64,000 nucleotides of DNA from Chlorops oryzae (Eukaryota; Arthropoda; Insecta; Diptera; Chloropidae), in NCBI GenBank assembly GCA_020466095.1, contig CM035806.1, positions 111,755,401-111,819,400 of the forward strand, given 5' to 3'. Below are positions 9,105 through 19,869 of this stretch, piece after piece. Each line of letters starts with the position of its first letter. The stretch's first letter is position 1. The notes under the pieces are model-generated. The model saw only the letters and a list, made by a program, of their open reading frames with translations. It did not search any database and was not told where the DNA came from. A program made the translations under genes and the position numbers.

Positions 9105-11358
9105 CAATCCGCAACAACATCAACAAGTACCGAAAGTCATTTGAAGCATTTGCCTTCGCACGATGTTGCTGTTTTTGGTGCATCTTGTGATTTGAGTGGA
9201 CTCAATCTGCCAACGAAACAGGATATTTTGAAATGTTTTTTTTTCTTGGCCGAACGTGCTAAACTCCAAAACAAAATGTTTTCATATAAAACATTCGTAA
9301 CGCACGTAACAGACAAATTGATTGAAATTTGGAGTCAACTTAATGTTGAAATTCTAAGAAAACAAAGTGTTGTTACAAAATTGGGTAAATTGATTGACAA
9401 GTATCAAATCGAAACTAAACATCCAAAAATCGCCACATTCAGAACGTTCGTGCAATCTACAAAAGAATTATTTTACATCGGCAAATGTCAATGTGACTTG
9501 AAGGCAGCATTATGCTCATGTCGATTGATTGCAGATCATTTGAAAGAGTTCATGCGAGATCAAAATAATGACAGAAGATTAACGATACCGGATTTCATGC
9601 CAGAAGTTGAAGAACCAGCACCAACGTCAACAATAATACCAACAAGCGTTGAAGAGAGCCATTCAGCATATGAAACAAGTACTGATGCAGTTGAGCCAAG
9701 TTCAGATCCACAAAATGTTCCGCCAATGATACGAGGACCGTATACTCCCAGATACGATGCTTCGAACTTCGCTGCGATGTGTGATCGATTTGGTGTGTCT
9801 GATAGAATAGCAGCAGCACTCGCAACATCTCTTATGCAAGACATTGACGTAAAAGATGCACATGGCAATCCTATCATCATGGATAAAAATAAAGTGCGTC
9901 GAGAGAAAGCCAAATGCAGAAAAGAATTGCTTCGAAAGCAGTATGATGCATCCAATTTGATAGCATTTTCATTCGACGGCCGAAAAAATGATGCTTTAAC
10001 AATGGAAAAAATCGGTGAGAAGTTCCATGCAAGGATGGTGAAAGAACCACATCTAGTTGTTTTGAAGGAACCAAATTCTCAATTGATAGGCTACACAAAA
10101 GTCGAAAATGAAGATGCTGAACACAAGTTGATGACATTGAATGCATTCTTCGTCGAAAAAGAAATTGCTCTCGATGCATTAATCGGCATATGCTGTGATG
10201 GTGAGCCAACAAATACTGGCGTAAGAAATGGCATTTTGCGTCGATTTGAATTGCATTTGAAAAGACCGCTGCATTGGTTTGTGTGCCTTCTGCACTTCAA
10301 CGAGCTGCCATTTCGTCATTTGTTTGACACTTTGGACAGATCATCGACCACTGGACCACGAACAACAACCGGAACGTTGGGCAAACAAATTGAAAAGTGT
10401 GAAAATCTTTCGGTATGTATCATTTGTCATTTTTCTCATTGATTTGTTACATTATTAAATGGTAAAATTGCATTTAATTGATCTAATTTCTTTTTGTCAG
10501 CTTGTAGATGAATTCGAGATAATCGTGCTAGAGAACATGCCACCTGATTTAGATCCATCTGAATTATCCACCGATTCAAAGTACTTATACAAAATGGCTA
10601 ATGCAATTTCGAATGGTGTTGTTCCTGCGGATTTGTCTCACATTAAACCAGGACCAATCGCACATTCACGTTGGCTCACCAAGGCGAATAGATTGTTGCA
10701 GTTGTATGTGTCAACTGAAAATCCATCAAGGAATTTGAAAATTCTGGCAACATACATAATGAAAGTGTATGTGCCGATGTACTTCAACATCAAGTACTAT
10801 AATTCGGTGGTCTTCGGTAGTGTATTATTTTACAAATTCATTCGTTGGACACAATATTTGGATACAAATCTACGCGGAGTTGTGAATAATGTCATTCAAG
10901 ACAATTCATATTACGCACATTCCGAAAATATTTTGTTAGCGATGTTATTTGATGATAAAAAAGAGACACGAAACATCGCAATCAAGAAAATTTTACACTA
11001 CCGAAGAAATCTGTACGACCCGGCACATCTTAGAGTTTATCAAAAACCTTTGATAAACTTCAATTGTACAGATTATACGAATATGATTGATTTAAATAAA
11101 GATGATGTCGTATTCGAACCACCGTTTACGCATAGCATTCCGTATGATCATTTGGAACAATATTTAGGATACGATGATCCACCATTGCCTGATCCAAGAA
11201 TTCCGGTGCACATACAAGCAACGGAAAGACATGTTCAATTGCTGGCTAGCGTTTCTAAACGTGTTTTAGAAGAAAGTCGACAAAGTGTTGTGGCAGTTAC
11301 ATCAGAAAGCCGTGGAAAATACCTCAGACTTGAAAGCAAAAAAGACTTTCAAAAATAA
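9018..11358 (+). CDS. Transposase-like protein A, one intron
   Basis: Two exons (9018-10412 and 10501-11358) joined by an 88-bp phase-0 intron with GTATGT donor and TTTTGTCAG acceptor give about 750 residues. The first ~29 codons are antisense to the protein's own C-terminal region, so the native start is probably missing and the homologous part begins near 9105. Visible motifs are FSFDGRKND (about residue 320), CCDGEPTNTG (about 392), a C-x2-H-like CLLHFNELPFRHLF (about 424) and SRWLTKANR in exon 2. Two acidic motifs followed by a C/H motif and an RW motif fit an RNase H-fold DDE transposase of hAT-like organisation. I recognise it only as a widespread uncharacterised invertebrate family. 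A host gene is unlikely given the context. Confidence 0.65.
10413..10500 (+). other. Intron of transposase A
   Basis: GTATGTATC donor, T-rich tract and TTTTTGTCAG acceptor. Removing it joins two frames in phase 0 and restores a continuous similarity block (…KCENLS then LVDEFEIIVLE…). Both flanking exons are otherwise open. Confidence 0.8.
10704..11057 (+). repeat. Right arm of the inverted duplication
   Basis: Direct-orientation partner of 8757-9104, lying within exon 2 of transposase A. A transcript covering both arms could fold into a stem of about 350 bp. Confidence 0.95.
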
Positions 11359-11918
11359 GTTAATTCGCTTTTTTTCTCACTAAATTAATTTTTTTTATTT
11401 TTTACACATGTTCTTATTTTTTAAGTTGAATTTTTGTAGAAAAAAATAAAATATAGATCAATTTTAGCGAAAAACTTGCAATTTTCCTCGGAAAATAGAC
11501 GAAAAATGGTTAAAATATGCATTAAACGCCCTCTGGCGGTAGTCATAGGTAAAATTAAAGATCAGAAATGAATTTGTCGACCCCAAAAACCCCCCATATA
11601 CACATAAAAAAGATAATATAACGATGAATAAGAAATCGAATTTTGAAACAAAATGATGTTAGGGGGAAAAAATCTTTTTTTGAAAAGTGGGAGACTCGAA
11701 AATCGAGATAGACCTATGGTTCCTTCGGCAAAGTTGCTTAAAATTACCCCCAGAACACCGCTAGGGGGTAGGTCTAATCGACAAAAAATTTGGCCCGCCC
11801 TAATATATATATATCTGCTACCAATTCTGAAGTTATTCTAATTTGGACGTGCACGCATCAAGTGTTTTTTATAGAACTCTTAAAAAGTGCATTACAAGTG
11901 ATAGTCGAATAGTGAAAA
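11359..11918. other. Intergenic, element-subterminal sequence
   Basis: No gene. Contains the partly self-complementary word cgccctctggcgg near 11530 and, at 11720-11790, ccttcggcaaagttgctt and taatcgacaaaaaatttgg. Related words occur in inverse orientation at 14490-14740, which suggests that these are subterminal regions of the element carrying transposase B. Confidence 0.4.
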
Positions 11919-13858
11919 ATGGAAAAGTCTAAAGGCAGCATTAATAATTTTTGTTATGTCTGTGGCCATTTTATATCAATTAACGCCAGACTGAACTACA
12001 AGACAAAAAAACGTGGTTTAAGTAAAAAATTGAAGACAATTTACCAAAAGTGTTACAAGCAAAAAGTAATTGAGAAAAAAAAAAAATGGGCCCCTAATTC
12101 AGTGTGTGCATTATGTTACAACGAACTTTTTAAGTGGAATAAACAAAAGCTAACATCCCTGCGTTTTGAAACTCCGATGGTTTGGAAAAATCCGGGAAGG
12201 AAGCACAATCAGTCCAACTGCTACGCATGTAGCAATACAACTTATGGTATGAACACTAAAAAGGCAAAAAAATTAGATTACCAGGCGGTACCTTGTGCCA
12301 TACTACCAAGGAGACGTTCAACAGACACTGTCCCAGGGTTGCATCAACCACTCCTAGAGGAAACTGCTTCCATTTGTAGTACTGACAGCACAGAAAACCA
12401 TTCTGAATACGATCCGGGACCGTCATATTCAAGCTCGACCCCAATTCTGATCACGCAGGACCGGCTCGATTTCATTGTAAGCAGATTGGAGCTTTCTCAA
12501 AGAATGTCCGAAGAGCTCGCCAAACATTTGAATAAACAACATATATTGGCGCCAGACGTAAAGGCCACGTGTTACAGAAGGCGACAATCTCAACTTCAAA
12601 AGCTTTTTACCATTGACAACACCAAATCATTTGCGTATTGTGAAGATATCAACAAACTTATGGAGGAAATGCAAATATTATATAATCCGACAGATTGGCG
12701 ACTTTTTATAGACAGCTCAAAGCAGAGTCTTAAAGCTGTGCTATTATATCGAACGAATAAGAAGCCATGTGTTCCAATTGCATATTCCACAGATACAAAG
12801 GAAACGTATGAAAAAATGGATCGTATCCTAGCTTCAGTGATATATGATGAGCATAAGTGGCGGATTTGCTGCGACCTGAAGGTCGTAGCAATGCTCACCA
12901 GATTGCAAAATGGCTACACTAAATTTATGTGCTTCTTATGCAATTGGGATTCTCGATATAAAGGCAATCAATACCAAAATCATTCATGGAAAAGTAGAGG
13001 AAATCACAAAGTGGGAGAAATGAATATAATTCAGAAAGCACAAGTGCCACGTGAGAGCATACTGCTGCCATTTCTTCACGTTAAGCTTGGTGTTGTTAAA
13101 AACTTCATCAAGGCCCTTCTAAGAAATAAGGACAATCCCCAACATGCGCTCGATATTTTAGAACTCTTAAAAGACAATATTTTCAAACACAAAATCAGCA
13201 TTGATAAATTGAAAATTCAATTCAACTTCCCATATGTTATATAACGAAAAATTAACAAATTCGCCAATTTTTATAGGCGTTCTCAATGGGCCGGACATCC
13301 GTAAGCTCATGAAAGATAAGCGCTTCGATGACATTTTGATTGACGTCAAAAAGGCTGCTTGGTTCTCAATAAAAGAAGTGGTAGCTGGTTTCCTTGGAAA
13401 TCATCGGTCTCAAAACTTCGAACAATGTATTCATAACATGTTGGAAGCGTTTGAAACAATTGGTGTTAATATGTCATTAAAAATCCACTACTTGCATCAT
13501 CACTTGGAGTACTTCAGTAATCAGCTTCCATCGGAATCAGATGAGCAAGGGGAACGCTTTCACCAAACGGCGTTGCCATTTGAACTAAGGTAATAAGATC
13601 TGTTTTAACACACTCATTTATATATTAAGACATTATTTTAATAACTGGCTGTTTACATTCAGATATCGAGGAAAAGGATCCCCAGACGTTGTTATGGCAG
13701 AAATATGCTGGCGCTCGAAAAACTTGTTTCAAGAAACTGAAGACGATAGCATGAAAGTGGAGGATAGAGAAGGAGAAATCCAGAGTGATATTGAAGACTC
13801 ATTTTTTGAACTCTATCAAAACTCTGACGATGATGATTCCATTACTGAATCTTTGTAA
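11919..13858 (+). CDS. Transposase-like protein B, multi-exon, possibly still coding
   Basis: Exon 1 opens at ATG 11919. The N-terminal ~110 residues carry paired cysteines (CYVCGHF, CALCYNEL, CYACSN), a probable zinc-binding module. Conserved blocks follow: DWRLFIDSSKQSLKAVLL (about 260), CCDLKVVAML (about 317), CFLCNWDSRYK (about 337) and LPFLHVKLGVVKNFIKAL (about 385). Exon 2 starts at 13277 after an AG and holds NGPDIRKLM and DEQGERFHQ. A 73-bp phase-2 intron (13590-13662) leads to an acidic tail ending at 13858. The exon 1 donor is unclear. This is an uncharacterised insect family. The conserved aspartates in FIDSSK and CCDLKV make a DDE-type enzyme plausible but unproven. It is the intact relative of the broken genes in the array at 18044-31214. 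Confidence 0.65.
13590..13662 (+). other. Intron of transposase B
   Basis: GTAATAAG donor and TTTACATTCAG acceptor. Splicing joins FEL-R to YRGKGSPDVVMAEICW in phase 2, extending the open frame to a stop at 13856-13858. Confidence 0.75.
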
Positions 13859-13970
13859 TACCTTGCTGGTTAAGGCGATTTATCCCACCAAATACACATT
13901 TTAAATACACATTATCATTTATAACTTAAGTGTTTTTCAAATAAAACCCATTATTACCAAATTATAATAG

Positions 13971-14330
13971 GATTAAAATTTTGCTTAGTTTAGGAGTTAT
14001 AGTCGAAAACTGGCGAAAAGAGCCCTAAAAATCGGGATTTTTCAAAACAAAAATGATCTTTATGAGCATTTTAATTAGTGCAGATACGTTCGGATCATAT
14101 AAGTATGTTGAAGAGAGTTTTTCAGCTTTCTTTTAGCTACAAATAATCCCCAAACAGTCGATTAAAATTTTGCTTAGTTTAAGAGTTATAGTCGAAAACT
14201 GGCGAAAAGAGAACTAAAAATCGAGATTTTTCACTACAAAAATGATCTTTATGAGCATTTTAATTAGTGCAAACACGTTCAGATCCCATAAGTATGTTTG
14301 TAAAAGTTGTTAAGCTTCTTACCGGCAACA
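13971..14330 (+). repeat. 189-bp direct repeat, two copies
   Basis: The segment gattaaaattttgcttag starts at 13971 and again at 14160. Both copies continue through ggagttatagtcgaaaactg (one substitution) to gagcattttaattagtgca. This is the right flank of transposase B, and the core motif also appears inverted near 8704-8742. Confidence 0.9.
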
Positions 14331-14811
14331 ATTTTTTCAAAGATAGTATAGGAAAAATTTGGATTCCCCTCAAGCTATACCCAAAAAAGTAAAAAATTTA
14401 GATTTTTTTGGGTACTTTTTTTTTTTTTTACAAATATTATTGAATTTTTTTTTTAATGAGTATTTTTTGTTTTTATTTGTGTTCACTAGACCATTAGGTA
14501 CAACTTTTCCAAAGATAGTTAACCGATATCTCTAACTCTTACGGAGCTGTTGAACAAAATCTGATGCTACCACTTTTGGCCAAAATCACCAAGGCTCGCG
14601 ATGTTTAGGGCTCCATAAAATCAAAACGCCTGCTAATATCGCGAAACGCAGCTAGGGTTTTACTCACCTTTGGTCATACCATCAAACCTATACAGTGCCA
14701 TCCCATTATTTTTCCAAAACTTGATTTTTGTCGCACAGTGTAATTAGTCTATGCCACTGCTTTGAAAAAGCTATCATATTGTATTTCATTTAAAATAAAA
14801 AAAAATTAAAA
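14331..14811. other. AT-rich element flank, no gene
   Basis: Contains a poly(T) run near 14410, the word tccaaagatagttaaccgat near 14510 and cgcacagtgtaattag near 14735. In reverse, cactgtgcgacaaaaatc could be the outer end of the element encoding transposase B. No matching left terminus was found, so this is not claimed. Confidence 0.35.
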
Positions 14812-15567
14812 ATGGAATCAAGGAAGCGGAAGGCAAAAAGGAAACAGGAGAATAAAGCGCTTTCACAAATAAACAAAAATACACAGGAAAGGAAAGAAAC
14901 TCCACCGCAACCACCATCTGGCTTTATGCCAATATTGACGGTTACGCAGAATAATGGTTCACAAGATCAGTGTATTGAAAGTGCTTCGGAGAATACCGAA
15001 GACGAACAGCAGATGTCGACGCAACAATTAATGCAAGCTAATATAGGTGAATTAATTTGCTTCAGAAACCTCTACAGACAATTTCGGATATACAATATTT
15101 TCACCGTTATCGAAGGAACTTTTAAAAAAAGTCAATAAGGTTTTATGCAATCAAGATGCTATTAATAAACGAATCGAAGCGATTGAGGAATCCCTTTCAT
15201 ATCGTGATGAAAGTATGGGAGGAGTAAAAGAGGATAGTCTGTTGGATAACGACCCAGTGCTTTCAACGGAGAGCGAGTTCGATGAATTCGAGGAGAAATT
15301 AGGCGACGCAAATATTTTTGCATCTACTGTGAGTATTTTAAATCTTAAAAAAAGACTTTAATAAAACTTTACGTATTGATCTTCAAAATAGGTTTCGTTT
15401 ATGATAACGGTAGGAGGAGCAAATTACAAAGTGCTAAGTTGCAATATGTTAAAGCGATTTTTGTCCGACAATCTCTACATTTTAATATGGCGGGAAAAAA
15501 TAGAAAAGGAGAACCCTTCAAAAGACGATTTGCGGAGACGCGTTTGCTCAAAGCAATAAAAAGTTAG
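14812..15567 (+). pseudogene. DUF4806-like gene, frameshifted
   Basis: Begins with a basic head (MESRKRKAKRKQ) at ATG 14812. A frameshift near 15120 is needed to continue into a glutamate-rich segment (ESEFDEFEEKL, about 15270). A 63-bp intron with GTGAGT donor (15329) and AATAG acceptor (15391) leads to VSFMITVGGANYKVLSCNML. A second frameshift near 15480 gives NMAGKNRKGEPFKRR and a C-terminal ETRLLKAIK. The order 'glycine turn with hydrophobic helix, then basic xW/MAGK stretch' matches my memory of the DUF4806 domain, common in insect element-associated genes. Function unknown. The call rests on pattern similarity only. Confidence 0.5.
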
Positions 15568-15906
15568 CAAATAACTATACCATATTCTGATGTTTAATAA
15601 CACTGTGGTAGTCGAAAAAATGTTCATCGTGCAAACCGGCGCAGTCGGGTCCGGCTCGGTCCCCCGAGTACATCAGTACCAAGCACTAGTCTAGGTTAGC
15701 TCGAGTTTGCGAAATATTCAACATTTTTTGCCAACATTTCACTGTTAATTTTTCAGTTATATTTTTTCAATTTTAAAGGCTTTGGACGCTCTTTTAAAGT
15801 TTGTTAACTAAGCCAGACTGAAACACAAGTATCATTTAACTCAATTAATTCAATTTACTCAATCAAAGGCACGTTCTATTGGTCTTTTTTTTTTAAATTT
15901 TACGAA
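15568..15906 (+). other. Diverged inverted homologue of the array terminal region
   Basis: The stretch at 15620-15760 (gttcatcgtgcaaac, cgagtacatcagtacc, tttgcgaaatattcaacat) aligns with the reverse complement of about 16200-16330 (gttcatcatgcaaat, agagtacaacggtaat, attgcaaaatattcacc). It therefore looks like an older relative, in opposite orientation, of the sequence opening each array unit. No gene. Confidence 0.6.
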
Positions 15907-16234
15907 TTTCCTAACATTACCCTAAATGTATGCTATAAATTATATTAAAGTCGAAATATTGAAATGTTAAAATCATAAAATTAAATGTTCCTGATTTCGT
16001 TTGATTTCTGTAAAATTTTGAAAAGCATACTTTTGTGATGACAAATGAAATTTTTGCCAAAAATGGCCTTAGATGTTGCATTTGATTGGTGTTTTTAGAC
16101 TGCAATTGTATTATATGTGTATCTACAATAAATTAATGTGAGAATATTGCCTGTAGCCATTATAATTGAAAAGATACGATTTAAAATTCGATAGTGCTAA
16201 AGGTGGCCGATAATGGTGAATATTTTGCAATCTA

Positions 16235-16453
16235 GAGCCAACTTCTACTATCGGCTATTACCGTTGTACTCTGGGGTGTCAGCCCGACCCGAATGCACCA
16301 ATTTGCATGATGAACAATGTTTTCTTCTCGATGAACAAGCGCTTCGTCTTTGAAACTACACAGTTCGATTGCATTGCTTTTTTCACAATGTTGCCATTTT
16401 AATTGTTTGGCTTTCCTGACATATCGATTCCTAAAAAAGGATGCATTTGTTAT
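16235..16453 (-). pseudogene. Minus-strand coding fragment, unit 1
   Basis: On the minus strand a frame reads RNRYVRKAKQLKW… down to …STTVIADSRSWL and a stop near 16235. A T-rich tract plus TTTTTTAG directly precedes GAATCGATATG, so it may be a terminal exon with its 3' splice site. The tail is homologous to the sequence just after the DUF4806-like gene (15620-15700). I do not recognise a domain. The same fragment is present in every unit and in the inverted copy at 32966-33202. Confidence 0.5.
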
Positions 16454-16460
16454 AGTATAG

Positions 16461-17557
16461 CGTAGAATAAGTAAAAATATAGAAGGAGCGTCTGAACGAT
16501 TGCTTCGTTGCGCATAATAGGCGCGGGCGGTAAGGAAGAGGTGGAAGAAACGATTTTCTCTCTCATTCTTAATCCTATTGACGCTCACAGCAGAACCCGC
16601 TCAAAACATATTTGCATGGTATGAGCGAAAATAATATATATTTTGACTTTAAAGTCCTATAACTTTTGATACACCGCTCCGATTTTCATAAAATAAAAAC
16701 TATAAGAAAATTTGAATAATTTGGAAAATCTTATTCGCTTACTCTATATAGCTATCTACAAAAGGAAAAAAGTTCGTAACTGACAGAAAATTTCAAGTCT
16801 TCATAAACCTACAATTTCTATTAATTCTCTTCACATTCATAGCTGTAAGCACCCAGCCGGAATTTTTCTCATAAATGACCAATTAATTATTTTTTCCACC
16901 AAGGATATGAAGGGGAAAATTTGAGTACTTCTCAATTGCAATGGCATTGCCATCGCAAATCCAATGGCACTGTCATCGATAGAGGTATCGATACGACGGA
17001 GTAGATCTACTCCACTTTCGATGACCAACTCGTGATATATGCTCTTATGACTGCCAATGCTGCTTGTGTGTTAAATTCATTAGAAAGTTGGTGTGTAATC
17101 GGGAGGAGTCGCGGCTCTATGTCCTGCTGAAATCATTGATTGTTTCACCGGGACATTTCCGGCTGGGGTGTCACCGAGTACACACATACTCTGCTTACAG
17201 CTATGAATGTGAAGAGAATTAATAGAAATTGTAGGTTTATGAAGACTTGAAATTTTCTGTCAGTTACGAACTTTTTTCCTTTTGTAGATAGCTATATAGA
17301 GTAAGCGTATAAGATTTTCAAAATTTTTCAAATTTTCTTATAGTTTTTATTTTATGAAAATCGGAGCGGCGTATCAAAAGTTATAGGACTTTAAAGTCAA
17401 AATATAGATTATTTTCGCTCATACCATGCAAATATGAGCGGGTTCTGCTGTGGGCATTAATAGTGGAAACAATGAGAGCGGGCTCCACGTGAGGAACCCG
17501 CCATACAATTTTCGCTTTGTATGAGACGCTCCTTCTATATTATTACTTATTCTATGG
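16461..17557. mobile_element. Foldback-type element with ~380-bp inverted arms
   Basis: Left arm (16461 to about 16850) and right arm (about 17190-17557) are near-perfect reverse complements: tagaataagta at the tips, then aatatagaaggagcgtc, then a long region ending gaagagaattaatagaaatt against its complement. The 6-bp target duplication GTATAG flanks the element (16455-16460 and 17558-17563). The other three array units show the empty site with a single GTATAG. The ~340-bp centre has no coding signal. It fits a long-TIR MITE or foldback element of unknown superfamily. Confidence 0.93.
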
Positions 17558-17732
17558 GTATAGTTAACCATTGTGCTTTATTTTGAAAATTAATGCAAAA
17601 CCATATTTACAAAACAGAACTTCATTTACCTTCAAACAAATATACCATTGAATGGTGTAACGGCCTTTTTTTGCTGGAGTAGGCTCAGTTTTTTTCAGAA
17701 TCGTGTAATTATGCGGGATTTAAACCAATATT

Positions 17733-17918
17733 TAACTAAATATAGTGCAGCAAAAAGCAAAAATTTTCAGTTGCCCTTCGAATGAGGGTTCACCAAGTTT
17801 GTGCGATTCAGACGACAACTCAAATTCTTCAGAGCTTATCTTGGTGCTGTTGCAGAAAATACACTTTGAGTGTCATGTTTGCGCCAATTTTCTCGAACAA
17901 ATCATAAGCTTTATACAT
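17733..17918 (-). pseudogene. Reversed C-terminal fragment of a B-family transposase, unit 1
   Basis: On the minus strand the frame reads a diverged version of the B-family C-terminal block (NMTLKVYFLQQ, then LSSESHKLGE), matching NMSLKVHFLQHH and LPSESDEHGE of the gene in the same unit. It lies about 130 bp upstream of that gene's start in head-to-head orientation. It is a relic of a second, older family member. Confidence 0.7.
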
Positions 17919-18043
17919 TTGTTTTAAAAGTGGTTTTGTAAAGTATCAAGTTTTCATTGGCATGTTAAAACGTTACAGTTCTGAAATGTTTTGTTTTTGT
18001 GTGAGAAATACTCACTTCGCTGCTGATAAAAAAAAGTAAAATA

Positions 18044-19749
18044 ATGGAGTCTTGCTACAGCAAAAAAACAAATTTTGTTATTCGTGTGGCAGATTTACTT
18101 CTGTTAAGAACAGAAGGAAGATCTCGACGGAGACTGCAATTTTGTACGAGCAATATTTTCACATTCCAGTTATTGGAAATGTTCCTTGGGTGCCTAAATA
18201 CGCTTGCAGATCATGTACCATGCGACTTCATGATTGGAAGAATGGGCGAATTCTGAGCATGCCATTTGGTGTTCCAATGATTTGGTCCGAGCCAAACAGC
18301 CATGCCGAATGCTACGTATGTGCAAACGATGTCAATGGAATAAACCAAAAAAAAGGCCGCAAGTTATATTTATAAAAGTGTTCCAGCTGCACAAACCCCG
18401 ATTCCACATTTCGATGCAGTTCCTATACCGCAAAAGCTAAGTACAACATCAGGATACACGCCCTTATCATTTCAAACACTACCGGAATCAAGTGAGACGA
18501 TGTACACGCCCACAAATTTCACTACTCCGTGCAATCATAAAGAAATATCGCAGCGAGGACTTAACGCTATGGCACGACAACTTAAGTTGTCACAAACAAA
18601 AATGACTGTTCTGGCCCAGCATTTAAAATCTGCAAATGTCTTGGCACCAGATGTGAAAATTTACGGTGCTCGTGGTCGTCAGCGAGATTTATTGCAATAT
18701 TTTACAATAAATGAAAACAATTCATTTGCGTTTTGCAATGATATTGGTGGGTTGATGTTGGCAATGAACTATGAGTACAATGCAGAGGAGTGGCGGCTTT
18801 TTATCGTTGGGTCAAAAAGCAGCCTGAAAGCGGTGTACTGTACTACGACAATTCAAAAAATCCAGTACCTGTTGCACTTTCGGTGAACACGAAGGAGTCG
18901 TACAAGTCCATAAAAGATATTTTGAGTTCTGTTCAATATAATGAACACAAGTGGAAGATTTGTGCAGATTTGAAGGTGGTTGCACTGGTTTCTGGCCTGC
19001 AAACAGGCTACACAAAAAATATGTGCTACTTGTGTACGTGGGACTCGCGGTACAAGGAAAGCTCTCAATATCAAAAACGAGATTGGTCACCACGCATAGA
19101 GCATAAAATTGGTCAGAACAATGTACGTCAAATTGAACTGGTTCCAATGGAAAGGATCCTCCTACCCCTATTGCATATTAAACTGGGAGTTGTGAAAAAC
19201 TTCATCAAAGCTCTTGTTGCACGAGGAAACGAAAGGGCTTTTGATCAGTTAACATACCGTTTTCCTCGCTTGAGCAAAGCCAAAATAAAACAAGGTACAT
19301 ATTTCTTGCAAAATTTTTTGATTCGCGCTTGATTTCCCTAATTTCTCCACTTTATTCGTTCAGGCAAGTTAAATGGTCCAGATATTAGGAAATTGATGAA
19401 GGACAATGATTTTGACATCACTCTCGACATTGATGAAGAAATTGCTTGGAAGCATGTTAAAGGCGTCATAGAAAATGTGCTTGGAGCTCATAGGGCCGTT
19501 AATTGGCGGCATTACGTAGACATGATGCTCCAATCGTTTGAGAAAATAAACGTTAACATGTCGTTGAAAGTACATTTCTTGCAACATCACCAAGCTGAGT
19601 TTTAACTCCAGTTGCCTTCTGAGTCAGACGAACATGGTGAGCGGTTCCACCAAATATCTGCCCAGTTGGAGCACTGGTACAGTGGCAAAAAGCTGGATTC
19701 TCTCTTAGCAGACATTTGCTGGAATCTTCAAACGGAACAAAATTACTAG
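18044..19749 (+). pseudogene. B-family transposase pseudogene, unit 1
   Basis: Homologous along its length to transposase B at 11919. The N-terminus has paired cysteines (FCYSCGRF, CRSCTMRL, CYVCAND) but is shifted by a one-base deletion in the A-run at about 18062. A 1-nt insertion near 18365 (in all units) and a 2-bp deletion near 18835 (units 1 and 3) break it again. In RLFIVGSK a valine replaces the aspartate of FIDSSK. A 69-bp intron (19295-19363, GTACAT…TTCAG) is intact. An in-frame TAA lies at the end of the HHQAEF block. DEHGERFHQ is present and the tail ends at 19749. Confidence 0.9.
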
Positions 19750-19869
19750 CGAAAACAAAAAAAAAACATCTGGGTCGACCACAATACCATAGCCGTAACA
19801 AAGCAACAAAGACTGATCCATGAACTCGCAGCAGCACATATGCGTAACGATAACACCGATACGTAGGGG

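Noticed and set aside
9560..10300. Overlapping minus-strand frames inside transposase A
   Set aside because: Antisense of the transposase coding exon; residue composition follows the codon bias of the other strand.
14730..14750. Transib terminus (CACAGTG at about 14735)
   Set aside because: A heptamer match alone is expected by chance, and no partner terminus or 5-bp target duplication was found.
18812..19147. Minus-strand 111-codon frame opposite the array transposase, repeated in other units
   Set aside because: It is the antisense shadow of a conserved coding exon, and recurs only because the unit is duplicated.
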